Source of the DNA: Patescibacteria group bacterium UBA1372
GTDB taxonomy: Bacteria > Patescibacteriota > Microgenomatia > UBA12405
Reading direction: 5' to 3'
Assembly (NCBI GenBank): GCA_002306295.1
Contig: DBRI01000009.1
Span: forward strand, 42,130 to 60,469
DNA length: 18,340 nucleotides
The position numbers and the translations under genes were made by a program. The notes beneath the pieces were generated by a model. The model was not told where the DNA came from. It worked only from the letters and a program-made list of their open reading frames with translations, and searched no databases. Shown here piece by piece: positions 1 through 6,849 of this stretch. The stretch's first letter is position 1. Each line of letters starts with the position of its first letter.

Positions 1-426
1 CTTAAAAGACGGTAACGATTGTATAAACTCCCTTATTTTCCCCTCGTCTTTCTTGGGTACTTCAATTACTTCATCTTCTTCTTTTGTTAACACTTTATTT
101 CTGTCTACGTCCAGCCAATTTGCTGGTATCGCCTTTTTCCATGTATATATTGTCGGAGAGTATATTGATTTTACAAATGCCAATAGCCAAGTTTCCAAAG
201 GTCTGTCTTCAAATGGCACAAACGCCAATGCCAACCCACCTCCTCCCAATATTGCCATTAATGGATATTTTATTAGTAATGTAGCAATTCCTGTCGATTT
301 CCATGTATTTACCAATACAGCCAGCAATATCCCTCCGGCTGCTTTTCCAAACTGCCCCAATGTCATATCACCTACCAATTTAAACTGGTATGACGATATC
401 TGTTGTGGAATAGGGTGTTGTTCCAT
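1..426 (-). CDS. PrgI family protein, 5' part (runs off window)
   Basis: This reads on the minus strand from ATG at 424-426, is open for 142 codons and leaves the window at base 1. The protein starts MEQHPIPQQISSYQFKLVGD and has two hydrophobic segments near residues 27-55 and 50-75 (around GKAAGGILLAVL and YPLMAILGGGGLALAFVPF). It then has PFEDRPLETWL and YTWKKAIPANWLD. The Q-x-P-Q-x-I opening, the two-helix hydrophobic core and the F(E/D)xRPLE(T/Q)W motif are those I associate with the PrgI family. PrgI proteins are small inner-membrane proteins encoded beside VirB4/TraE-type ATPases in type IV secretion-like loci, very common in Patescibacteria. The partner ATPase would be expected just beyond the left edge. 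A possible -10 (TATAAG on the minus strand) lies at 454-459. Assignment comes from motif memory, not a search; the C-terminus is not visible. Confidence 0.82.
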   Translation of the reverse strand, partial: MEQHPIPQQISSYQFKLVGDMTLGQFGKAAGGILLAVLVNTWKSTGIATLLIKYPLMAILGGGGLALAFVPFEDRPLETWLLAFVKSIYSPTIYTWKKAIPANWLDVDRNKVLTKEEDEVIEVPKKDEGKIREFIQSLPSFK

Positions 427-553
427 CCCTAATTTTACCTTATTTTAAGTAATCTTATACACTAAATTATCAGTTTGTAGACATCGAACTATTTACTTTA
501 AATCTGGATTTGAAACAAGAAATGCATTAAAATTCCATACTAACCAATCTTTT

Positions 554-624
554 GACCCGGTAGCAAAGCGGTTATGCAGAGGTCTGCAAAACCTTTTAGG
601 TGGGTTCAACTCCCACCCGGGTCT
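554..624 (+). tRNA. tRNA-Cys (anticodon GCA)
   Basis: A complete cloverleaf can be folded by hand. The acceptor stem is GACCCGG (554-560) with CCGGGTC (617-623), seven Watson-Crick pairs. The D arm is 563-577 with a 3-bp stem. The anticodon stem is 579-583 with 591-595 and includes one G-U. The loop is CTGCAAA with anticodon GCA at 586-588. The T arm is GTGGG/CCCAC (600-604 with 612-616) around TTCAACT. The discriminator is U at 624, the usual identity base for tRNA-Cys. No CCA is encoded (TCA follows), so a CCA-adding enzyme is needed. No other tRNA is adjacent. Confidence 0.95.
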
Positions 625-677
625 CAAAAAGCCAAACAAAATTTAAAAACCAATATCCACTGGGACAACTCTTTAGT

Positions 678-700
678 CCGCCGTAACTTTAGTGAAGGAG
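678..700 (+). repeat. Small dispersed palindromic repeat, family R1, copy 1
   Basis: The stretch reads CCGCCGTAACTTTAGTGAAG followed by GAG. It resembles the element inside trxB at 14124-14146, sharing CCG(T/A)A(A/G)CTTTAG(T/C)GAAGGAG. The arms are weakly self-complementary. It has the look of a REP-like element scattered through Microgenomates-type genomes. Here it is intergenic, between tRNA-Cys and the proline-rich gene. Confidence 0.5.
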
Positions 701-701
701 A

Positions 702-717
702 CCCACCCGTGTCTCAA
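702..717 (+). repeat. Partial copy of the tRNA-Cys 3' end
   Basis: Bases 702-717 match 612-627 (T-arm 3' strand, acceptor 3' strand, discriminator and three bases beyond) at 15 of 16 positions. The copy sits 90 bp downstream in the same direction. TTTGACCC, which overlaps the tRNA 5' end at 551-558, also recurs at 724-731. This could be the scar of a small integration or a slipped duplication. It is short and could be partly chance in a C-rich stretch. Confidence 0.5.
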
Positions 718-744
718 CAAAAATTTGACCCCAATAGTTTTTTT

Positions 745-763
745 ATGTTAACCTGACTTATGA
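745..763 (+). promoter_or_regulatory. Start-site motif with extended -10-like TGT-TAACCT
   Basis: The 19 bases ATGTTAACCTGACTTATGA match 17 of 19 bases at 11216-11234, the start of another small gene. TG-T-TAACCT resembles an extended -10 ending 5 nt before the ATG, which fits leaderless initiation. The same stretch also spells a three-codon ORF Met-Leu-Thr-stop in frame with the gene. Confidence 0.4.
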
Positions 764-1149
764 ACGATATAAACGATCCAACTCAAAACCCTTATACAAA
801 TACCGATCCGGTTACCCCGACCCCTCCTTCTCCTCCAGCTCCACCCGAGCCAACTCCTTACACTCCCACTCCACCAGCAGTAGAAACCCCAGAGCCCGCT
901 CCACAAGAAACACCCGAGACCCCTGTTTATACACCTCCCCAGCCACAGCCTTTACCTGAAGTTCCAACCGAGCCCGTGCTACCTCCCCAACCAACACCGT
1001 CTCCAGAGCCCCCAGAACCAGTTACTCCGCCCGCCTCCGAGCCCCAGCCAGAATATCCTCCTCAAGTTCTTGAGCCATCTTTAGACAATCCTGTTTCAGA
1101 AGTTTCTTCAGAAACACCAATCGACCAACCAGACGACAGTCAACAATAA
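760..1149 (+). CDS. Proline-rich low-complexity protein
   Basis: The 129-residue product is dominated by Pro, Glu, Thr, Ser and Gln with irregular PxP, EPxP and PPxP motifs across residues 8-110, and an acidic tail ending in DDSQQ. It has no signal peptide, no membrane segment and no cysteine. The composition predicts an extended, disordered, acidic chain such as a linker or spacer. I recognise no family. The start ATG at 760 sits 5 nt after a possible extended -10 and has no Shine-Dalgarno. Translation in this frame is uninterrupted and codon use is natural, whereas the antisense frames are broken. The gene ends 2 bp before the stop of the convergent HD-domain gene, leaving no room for a separate terminator. 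Confidence 0.7.
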   Translation: MNDINDPTQNPYTNTDPVTPTPPSPPAPPEPTPYTPTPPAVETPEPAPQETPETPVYTPPQPQPLPEVPTEPVLPPQPTPSPEPPEPVTPPASEPQPEYPPQVLEPSLDNPVSEVSSETPIDQPDDSQQ

Positions 1150-1151
1150 AT

Positions 1152-1802
1152 CTACTTAAAGTTAACGACTTCCCACTTTTTTTTAAAATTTTTATGCCAA
1201 TCACAATATTTTGCTTCAATTTCTTCTATTTTAAATAATCCAAATTCTTGTTTTAATATATCTAATTTTTCACCTTTTTCTTCTCCGTACTTTACTAGTT
1301 TATTTCTGGCTTCGTCAAAACTTACAAATCTGGGTGTTTTGGAATGAAACTTATCAGCGTACGTCACTAGTTTTTCCTCTAAAGAAATTGGTACATAATC
1401 CCTTAGCGGTAGTTTTAATTTCTCATCGATTATATTCTGTTTAGTTATTCCCACCCCTACATGTACGGTTGTAAATCTGACTATTATTGGATCCGTAATT
1501 CCTTGACCGATTAAAAATTTTTCACCCATTATTCCATGATAAAAATATGCCGGAGCTTTCTTTTCAGGATTTAAATCGTCAATAAAGCAAAAATACACAC
1601 CCATGTCGTGTATTAAAGCTCCTATTTCAACTAAATTAAGGTCAATTTTATTCTGCTTATCTTTAGGTAGTTTCTTGTATATTGACCTACAAATATCGTT
1701 TACAATTAAGCAATGTGTCCATACCAAATCAAACAATATATCAGAATGTTTCCTTCCCTTGCTGGCTAGCAAATGTAATTCTTTTACATCATTTTTCTTC
1801 AT
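1152..1802 (-). CDS. HD-domain phosphohydrolase
   Basis: The 216-residue soluble protein has the metal-binding pattern of the HD superfamily: His30 (WTHC), the His65-Asp66 doublet in GALIHDMG, His89 (YFYHG), His114 (TVHVG) and Asp150 (TYADK). HD proteins hydrolyse phosphoester bonds in nucleotides or nucleic acids with a divalent metal. The substrate cannot be told from this sequence. The length and HDMG-x20-HG layout resemble the small stand-alone HDIG proteins (TIGR00295-like), stated from memory. ATG 1800-1802 is preceded 7 nt upstream by TAAAAT (1810-1815, minus strand), consistent with a leaderless start. It lies 44 bp downstream of the RhuM-Fic gene in the same orientation, so co-transcription is possible. 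Confidence 0.85.
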   Translation of the reverse strand: MKKNDVKELHLLASKGRKHSDILFDLVWTHCLIVNDICRSIYKKLPKDKQNKIDLNLVEIGALIHDMGVYFCFIDDLNPEKKAPAYFYHGIMGEKFLIGQGITDPIIVRFTTVHVGVGITKQNIIDEKLKLPLRDYVPISLEEKLVTYADKFHSKTPRFVSFDEARNKLVKYGEEKGEKLDILKQEFGLFKIEEIEAKYCDWHKNFKKKWEVVNFK

Positions 1803-1846
1803 TTGATTAATTTTAATATATTTTTACCTTTCAATTTCATGTATCT

Positions 1847-2845
1847 CTAATCTTTAATCAAGTTAATTACAAGTTTAACAATTGTCTCTTTTTCTTTTGG
1901 GTCAGACACAGCCACCAATAGTGCTAAAGCTACCAACGCCCTGTCGTTAATTTTTACTTCACCGTTTTTCTTAAACAAATATCTATTTTTATTAAGAAAA
2001 TATATAAACAAAGTCGATCCGATTCTTTTATTCCCATCCACAAAAGGATGATCTTTAATTACAAAATAAAGTAAATTAGCCGCTTTTTCCTCAATACTAG
2101 GGTATAAATACTTTCCGTCAAATGTCTGATTGATAGCCCCGATTAATCCCTGCAATTTAGTACTGTTTTCTGCTCCAAACAAGTCTGATGCTAGCTTTTG
2201 CTTTAGTAGTTCTTGCCTAAACAGTAAAACGTTTTCAATCACTTTCTCGTATTCCAACTCAAAACCTGTTTTCAGTGATAGGTTTTTTGTTTCCAGGTCT
2301 CTATCGTCATAGCGTTTTAATAGTTTTATCGAATCTATGTATTTTTTAACTATTCCCAAAAGTTCTTCTTCTTGGCCGGCAAGCATAGGGGATTTGATTT
2401 TTGATCTTATTATTTCCACGCTATCAGACAAGTTTTTCAGATATTTTTGCTGTTCGGTAAGTCTTTTTTTGTTTAGTACATAGCCCTTTACTAAGTATTG
2501 TTTTAGAGTTTTTGTCGCCCAAATCCTAAACTGGGTACCTCTAATCGACTTAACCCTATATCCAACAGAAATCACCACATCTAAGTTATAGTGATCAATT
2601 TCTCTAGCAACTTGCCTATTTCCTTCTTTTTCAACTGTTCGGAATTTCCTAATAGTTGACTTAAGGTTAAGTTCCTTTTCTTTGTATACATTTTTAATGT
2701 GTTCATTGATAGTAGGTACTGTTTTATCGAATAATTGTGACATTTGTTTCTGAGTCAGCCATACTGTGTCTCGATTTATATCTACATTAATTTCAACTTT
2801 TCTGTTTCCAGATTTGTATATTACTATTTGATTTTTTGGTGCCAT
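1847..2845 (-). CDS. RhuM family protein fused to Fic/Doc domain
   Basis: The 332-residue protein has two parts. Residues 5-125 carry the RhuM (virulence-associated) signature: VWLTQKQMSQLF, TINEHIKNVYKE, YNLDVVISVGYRVKS and GTQFRIWATKTLKQYLVKGY. A helical linker spans about 126-225. Residues 226-332 form a Fic/Doc domain with the catalytic loop HPFVDGNKRIGSTLF, giving His266, Phe268, Asp270, Asn272, Lys273 and Arg274. The GNK-R form is closer to Doc-type than to canonical HPFxxGNGR AMP-transferases, so the transferred group (AMP or phosphate) is uncertain. I see no classic inhibitory (S/T)xxxE(G/N) helix and no Phd-like antitoxin gene alongside. The minus-strand -10 TATAAA (2851-2856) lies 5 nt before the ATG. 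The RhuM-Fic fusion itself is a known architecture. Confidence 0.9.
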   Translation of the reverse strand: MAPKNQIVIYKSGNRKVEINVDINRDTVWLTQKQMSQLFDKTVPTINEHIKNVYKEKELNLKSTIRKFRTVEKEGNRQVAREIDHYNLDVVISVGYRVKSIRGTQFRIWATKTLKQYLVKGYVLNKKRLTEQQKYLKNLSDSVEIIRSKIKSPMLAGQEEELLGIVKKYIDSIKLLKRYDDRDLETKNLSLKTGFELEYEKVIENVLLFRQELLKQKLASDLFGAENSTKLQGLIGAINQTFDGKYLYPSIEEKAANLLYFVIKDHPFVDGNKRIGSTLFIYFLNKNRYLFKKNGEVKINDRALVALALLVAVSDPKEKETIVKLVINLIKD

Positions 2846-2850
2846 ATCTA

Positions 2851-2856
2851 TTTATA
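2851..2856 (-). promoter_or_regulatory. -10 box of the RhuM-Fic gene
   Basis: On the minus strand GGTTATAAATAGAT leads straight into the ATG, with TATAAA ending 5 nt before it. TTTACT at 2874-2879 is a weak -35 at 17-bp spacing. The GGTTATAAATAGA context is nearly identical upstream of the membrane-protein gene starting at 17626. Confidence 0.55.
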
Positions 2857-2882
2857 ACCCAAATAAAACCCGAAGTAAACAA

Positions 2883-2931
2883 TCATTTTATATACTTCTT
2901 CCCCTTCAACTTCTCTGGCGATTAACTTTGG
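2883..2931 (-). pseudogene. Remnant of a second rarA 3' end
   Basis: On the minus strand this stretch encodes PEKLKGKKYIK followed by TGA. The intact RarA ends in PEKLLGKKYIK followed by TAG. At nucleotide level 2885-2931 matches 3800-3846 at 38 of 47 positions without gaps. A stop sits just upstream in the rarA frame (Q-S-stop-S-P-E-K), so this is not expressed as a RarA tail. The remaining gap, up to 3023, has only short broken frames. The two copies are in the same orientation and bracket the metallopeptidase gene, which suggests that gene was inserted or duplicated together with the end of rarA. Confidence 0.6.
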
Positions 2932-3023
2932 ATCTTCTTTGTCTTCTTCTGTTCAAGTCTAACAATAAAGCGTCACATCCACATCCGATGATCTCAATAA
3001 CTTTAATAATTAGCTGATAGTAC

Positions 3024-3761
3024 CTAAATGCTGCTATTAATAGTATTAATATAACTATCTACAATCTGTCTTTGTGGCGCAAAAAGTGGATTTGCCATAA
3101 TTTCATTAAATCGTTTTAATGGCACACCCATTGCTTCATATAACCGATAGTTATAGTCATAATAGCTATTCATTGCTTCCAGTGCATCAGCCCCCACCAC
3201 ACTTTCAACTTCATCTATCTTTCTACCAAGATAAACATCTAACAATTGTCCTATACTTATCCTGTCAGTTAATTTCTTCATAAAATCAAAATCTCTTCCG
3301 TCACCAAAATAACCCTTACTGTTATGTTTATAATAACTTTCTAAGTTTATTCCTCCGATTTTTGAAACAACCAAGAAACTTAAATACTCTGTAAAAAACT
3401 CATTAAAACCAAAGTATTTATCACCAAACTCGTCATGGCCGTCAGGCTCGGATACAAAATGCATTAATTCATGTGTCGCAAATATAATCATTTCTTCATC
3501 ACTATACAGCCTACCGTCTTGATTGCATTTACTTACATAAAGAGTATTCTCATCTGGCGACCACTCGTGTCCTACACCATCTCTTCTAACAATTTTCAGA
3601 GACGCAATTCTGTTTTCTAAGCGGCCAAAATCGTAAGAAATTGAATGCCTTTCTATAATTTCACAGGCACCATTAACAATATTTCCAGTTAAGTTTCGAT
3701 ATTCTTCCGTTTCATCTCCCAAACCTTCTATTTGTATAACATTAAATACTTCTGGATTCAT
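3024..3761 (-). CDS. HExxH zinc metallopeptidase-like protein, unknown family
   Basis: The 245-residue protein contains a zinc-peptidase motif, THELMHF with His97, Glu98 and His101. This is followed by NEFFTEYLSFL, with Glu121 or Glu125 a plausible third ligand, the arrangement of gluzincin-type peptidases. It has no signal peptide or membrane segment, so it is probably cytoplasmic, or exported by an unrecognised route. The N-terminal half (to about residue 90) is mixed alpha/beta with no recognised motif. The C-terminal half is helical and ends YINTINSSI. The ATG at 3759-3761 has TATAAT on the minus strand (3773-3778), giving at most a few bases of leader. It is a solitary gene between RarA and RhuM-Fic, bracketed by the rarA 3' end and its decayed copy. 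Target proteins are unknown. Confidence 0.75.
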   Translation of the reverse strand: MNPEVFNVIQIEGLGDETEEYRNLTGNIVNGACEIIERHSISYDFGRLENRIASLKIVRRDGVGHEWSPDENTLYVSKCNQDGRLYSDEEMIIFATHELMHFVSEPDGHDEFGDKYFGFNEFFTEYLSFLVVSKIGGINLESYYKHNSKGYFGDGRDFDFMKKLTDRISIGQLLDVYLGRKIDEVESVVGADALEAMNSYYDYNYRLYEAMGVPLKRFNEIMANPLFAPQRQIVDSYINTINSSI

Positions 3762-3797
3762 AAACTGTATATATTATAATGCCACAGACTTTATTTT

Positions 3798-4955
3798 CTA
3801 TTTTATATACTTCTTTCCTAGTAACTTCTCTGGCAATAAGCTTTGATTCTTTGGATATTTCTCATACCCCTCCCCATACCCAAAATCTTCCATCAGTTTT
3901 GTTGGCGCGTTTCTCAAATTCATTGGTATTGGTAAATTTCCTAGAGTCTTTACGTCTTCCTGTGCTGCTCTCAAACCATCATAGCACGATCTGTCTTTCT
4001 TAGATTTTGCCAAATACACCACCCCGTGAGCTAAATTTATGGCACACTCCGGATATCCAATTATTTCTACTGCTCTAAACACTTGATTTGCCAAAAGTAG
4101 GGCATTGGGGTTAGCCATACCTATATCTTCAGATGCAAATATTACCATTCGCCTGGCTATAAACTTTGGATCTTCTCCTGCTTCTACCATCCGGGCTAGA
4201 TAATACAAAGCCGCATCCGGGTCACTTGCCCTCATCGACTTAATAAATGCCGAAATCGTGTTGTAATGTTCCTCTCCTTTTTTATCAAATCTCAAATATG
4301 AGTTTTGCAAAGCATTTTTAAGAGATTCTATTTTTAAATTTCCATACAAGCTATTGGCGTTATCAATCATGGTAATTGCCGCCCTGGCATCTCCGTTAGC
4401 CATATTGGTCAGCCACTCTCTGGCTTTTTTATCCATCTTCCTCTCAATTACCTTTAAACATCTGTCTATTATTTTTCCGATTTCACTTTCTGTTAATTCC
4501 TTCAACACAAACACTCGGCATCGGGATAGTAGGGGAGAAATTACCTCAAAACTCGGGTTTTCAGTCGTCGCTCCTATTAGAATCAGTTGACCCGATTCCA
4601 CGTAAGGCAGTAAAAAATCCTGTTGCGCTTTATTAAACCTATGAATTTCATCCAGAAACAATATTTTTTTAATCAAATTTAAATTTTTACTCTGTCCTAC
4701 TATTTTTCTAATATCATCTTTTCCTGCCGATACTGCCGACAAATCCCAAAATTCAGCCTTCATTTCCGTTGCAATAATTCTGGCCAATGTCGTTTTTCCT
4801 ACTCCCGGTGGTCCCCAAAAAATCATTGAAAATATTTGCTTGTTTTCAATCAAAAGCCTCAATGGTTTATTTTCTCCCACCAAATGCTTCTGCCCCACAA
4901 ACTCATCCAAATTTTTCGGTCTAATTCTATCCGCCAACGGCCCCCAGTTATTCAT
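3798..4955 (-). CDS. rarA: Replication-associated recombination protein A (RarA/MgsA AAA+ ATPase)
   Basis: This AAA+ ATPase of the clamp-loader clade acts at stalled replication forks and gaps. Motifs appear in order (numbering from the ATG): PLADRIRPKNLDEFVGQKHL at the N-terminus, Walker A GPPGVGKTT near 48-56, Walker B LFLDEIHRF near 99-107, sensor-1 GATTENPSF, and the arginine-finger region SPLLSRCRVF. These are followed by the RarA tetramerisation C-terminus with SDPDAALYYLARM, EDIGMANP and GYEKYPKNQSLLPEKLLGKK. Length (385) is near the family norm of about 400-450. Two starts are possible: TTG at 4956-4958 or ATG at 4953-4955. I chose the ATG because a minus-strand TATAAA at 4960-4965 would put the transcript start on or beside it. 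The divergent flavoprotein gene begins 110 bp away. Confidence 0.95.
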   Translation of the reverse strand: MNNWGPLADRIRPKNLDEFVGQKHLVGENKPLRLLIENKQIFSMIFWGPPGVGKTTLARIIATEMKAEFWDLSAVSAGKDDIRKIVGQSKNLNLIKKILFLDEIHRFNKAQQDFLLPYVESGQLILIGATTENPSFEVISPLLSRCRVFVLKELTESEIGKIIDRCLKVIERKMDKKAREWLTNMANGDARAAITMIDNANSLYGNLKIESLKNALQNSYLRFDKKGEEHYNTISAFIKSMRASDPDAALYYLARMVEAGEDPKFIARRMVIFASEDIGMANPNALLLANQVFRAVEIIGYPECAINLAHGVVYLAKSKKDRSCYDGLRAAQEDVKTLGNLPIPMNLRNAPTKLMEDFGYGEGYEKYPKNQSLLPEKLLGKKYIK

Positions 4956-5065
4956 CAACTTTATAAACTTTCTAAACTTTTAACTTTCTAAGCTCTAGTA
5001 TACATCTTCTTCGCCTTTTATTTGGGTCATGGTATATAATTCTTTCATTAGATATTTATAGAGCT

Positions 5066-5476
5066 ATGACTAAAAAATCGCTTTTAAAATATTTCCAATC
5101 AAAAGATTTATGTGTTCTGTCTACTTGTAACCTCAAAAACAAACCCCAATCCGCCGTCATGTGTCTGGTTACTGGAGACGATTTTAATTTATACCTATTT
5201 ACCGGCAAAACTACTCGAAAATACTACAACCTCGAAGACAACAAAAAAGTGGCTGTTGTTATTGGCGGTTTAAATGGTGATCCCTCCGCCCAAATTAATG
5301 GTCTTGCCCGTATTCTAACCGGTGGTCAAGCCAAACTGGCTTCTGACCTTATCACCAAGAAACATTCGGATTGGAAAGATTATTTTTCTCCAAATACTCG
5401 CTTTATTAGAATCATTCCCAAATTAGTCCACTACAGCGATTTTTCCAAAAACATTTTCCAAGAATTTCTCTTCTGA
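5066..5476 (+). CDS. Pyridoxamine 5'-phosphate oxidase-like (FMN split-barrel) protein
   Basis: The 136-residue protein matches the small PNPOx-like split-barrel fold that binds FMN or F420-type flavins. It has an N-terminal helix (LLKYFQSKDLCVLST), strand-turn NKPQSAVMCLV, LYLFTGKTTRKYYNLEDNKK, then VAVVIGG and INGLARIL. The order 'CVLST...P..A.M......LYLFTGKTTRKY.NL..N.KVAVVIG' is characteristic. It is too short for a true PdxH and lacks its C-terminal substrate motif, so a general flavin oxidoreductase or heme-utilisation-like role is more likely than vitamin B6 synthesis. TATAAT lies at 5035-5040, 25 nt before the ATG, and TATTTA sits at 5053-5058. The MurF-like gene follows after 24 bp. 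Confidence 0.85.
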   Translation: MTKKSLLKYFQSKDLCVLSTCNLKNKPQSAVMCLVTGDDFNLYLFTGKTTRKYYNLEDNKKVAVVIGGLNGDPSAQINGLARILTGGQAKLASDLITKKHSDWKDYFSPNTRFIRIIPKLVHYSDFSKNIFQEFLF

Positions 5477-5486
5477 AGCCAAAAAC

Positions 5487-5495
5487 TGTTAAACT
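5487..5495 (+). promoter_or_regulatory. Extended -10 before the MurF-like gene
   Basis: TG-T-TAAACT ends 5 nt before the ATG at 5501. No good -35 is visible, and the spacing fits a leaderless start. It may be an internal promoter in addition to read-through from the upstream gene. Confidence 0.45.
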
Positions 5496-5500
5496 AATCC

Positions 5501-6844
5501 ATGAAGAATTTATTAGTTTTATCCTTTCTTTACTATCTCCGCTTTTTTGCTCGATTACAACTCAAAAAGATTTCTTTTCTCCAAAAACTAAAAGGGGACA
5601 AGTTAATCACTGTTGGTGTCACTGCTTCGGCCGGTAAAACTACCACTGTCAAAACTATCTACGCCGCTCTTTCTCCTTTTTATAAAATTAAATTAAACAC
5701 CAAATCTTCAGAAACCGGCCTATCTCTAAATATTCTAGACATTAATACCATAAATTATTCCCTAATTGATTGGTTTAGAATTTTAACCTTAGCACCCATC
5801 AAATTTCTATTTCTTAACTGGAAATCCTATCAAATTTATTTAACAGAGTTTGGCATCGATGCTCCATTTTGGCCGAAAAATATGGACTTTTTGCTGTCCA
5901 TTCTTAATCCTGATATTGCAGTTTTTTTAAATGTCAATCCAGTCCATGCTCAAAATTTTAAAAAACCTTCTTTAAAATCAGCCCTTTCTGCTATTGCTAA
6001 AGAAAAATCAAAATTAACAAATTCTTATAAACCCAATAAATTATCCATTGTAAATTTTGACGATCCTTTTGTTAAAAACTCTATTAATGTCTCCAATCAA
6101 CTTCTTACTATTGGTAGCAAAGATACAGACATTCAAATTGTCTCCACAGCTAACAACGAACAGGGTTTCTCAGCCGATTTTATACTAAATAATAAAAAAT
6201 ATATTGTCATTCTTAAAAATCAAATTCAACCAACTAGTTTTGCCACTTCTCTTGCTTCCTCTCTTCTTATTGCTAACCACCTAGGCTTAGATTTAGATAA
6301 AATCATTACTTCACTTCAAGCTAATTTCCAAAATGAGCCCAGCCGTTCTTCTCTCTTATTGGGAATCAAAAACACCACCATTATCGATAGTTCCTACAAT
6401 TCTTCGCCCCAAGCCGCTTCCGAAATGTTAGACATCCTTTCATCTTTTCCAGGTCAAAAAATAGCTGTTTTGGGTGATATGCGAGAGCTTGGCCCCCAAA
6501 CCAAAATCAGTCACCGCAGACTTTATAAACATGCCCTCAACTCTTCCGATCTTATTATTGGAGTTGGTCCCTACACTCAAAAATATTTCAAGAAATCAGC
6601 CAAAGTACAAACCTTTTTGTATTGGTGGCAGGCTTTAGATTTTCTCAAAAATCAAATCAAAGGTGGTGAAGTTATTCTTGTCAAGGGTTCTCAAAATACT
6701 ATCTACTTAGAAGAACTGGTCAAAGGCCTTGTCGAAAACAAATTAGATCAAAAAAATCTCTGCCGCCAATCTCCTTATTGGCTCTCTGTCAAACAGAAAT
6801 TTCACACTCAATTCGTAATTGACCAATTGAAGATTGAAGATTGA
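5501..6844 (+). CDS. MurF-like Mur ligase family protein
   Basis: The 447-residue ATP-dependent amide ligase is closest to MurF (UDP-MurNAc-tripeptide--D-Ala-D-Ala ligase). Visible motifs are the P-loop GVTASAGKTTT (39-49), TEFGIDAPFWPKNMDFLLSI (cf. EMGxxxxGEI), PDIAVFLNV, DSSYNSSPQA (cf. DxYNANP), VLGDMRELG and ILVKGSQN. Two things are unusual. The P-loop has ASAGKT rather than the usual GSNGKT. The N-terminal UDP-sugar-binding domain of MurF is missing and is replaced by about 30 residues with a hydrophobic amphipathic stretch (LLVLSFLYYLRFFARLQL), possibly a membrane contact. The substrate may therefore differ from that of MurF. The C-terminal tail VIDQLKIED and the stop come from an AATTG-type repeat. 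It is convergent with the DUF2207 gene, 5 bp away. Confidence 0.85.
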   Translation: MKNLLVLSFLYYLRFFARLQLKKISFLQKLKGDKLITVGVTASAGKTTTVKTIYAALSPFYKIKLNTKSSETGLSLNILDINTINYSLIDWFRILTLAPIKFLFLNWKSYQIYLTEFGIDAPFWPKNMDFLLSILNPDIAVFLNVNPVHAQNFKKPSLKSALSAIAKEKSKLTNSYKPNKLSIVNFDDPFVKNSINVSNQLLTIGSKDTDIQIVSTANNEQGFSADFILNNKKYIVILKNQIQPTSFATSLASSLLIANHLGLDLDKIITSLQANFQNEPSRSSLLLGIKNTTIIDSSYNSSPQAASEMLDILSSFPGQKIAVLGDMRELGPQTKISHRRLYKHALNSSDLIIGVGPYTQKYFKKSAKVQTFLYWWQALDFLKNQIKGGEVILVKGSQNTIYLEELVKGLVENKLDQKNLCRQSPYWLSVKQKFHTQFVIDQLKIED

Positions 6845-6847
6845 TTA
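6816..6847 (+). repeat. AATTG-type AT-rich repeat, family R3, at the end of the MurF-like gene
   Basis: The stretch is a run of TAATTGACCAATTGAAGATT-like units ending in GATTGATTA. It supplies the last nine codons and the stop of the MurF-like gene. Related stretches occur at 8891-8927, 12851-12880 and 13739-13766. Confidence 0.55.
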
Positions 6848-6849
6848 TT

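Noticed and set aside
53..448. Plus-strand ORF of 131 residues
   Set aside because: It is the antisense shadow of the PrgI-family gene, whose minus-strand frame shows family motifs and runs off the window.
574..756. ORF overlapping the tRNA-Cys
   Set aside because: Its first third is tRNA sequence and it has no protein-like character; the tRNA explains the start.
745..763. UGA recoding (read-through of Met-Leu-Thr-UGA into the small genes)
   Set aside because: TGA terminates several clear genes here (for example the antitoxin, the PIN protein and the ABC domain at its stop), and no Sec-type downstream structure is evident. Extended -10 is simpler.
2935..3023. Possible coding remnant reading RSSDVDVTLYC on the minus strand
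   Set aside because: Two in-frame stops follow within a few codons and no family match is clear. Only the rarA-like 3' part is supported.
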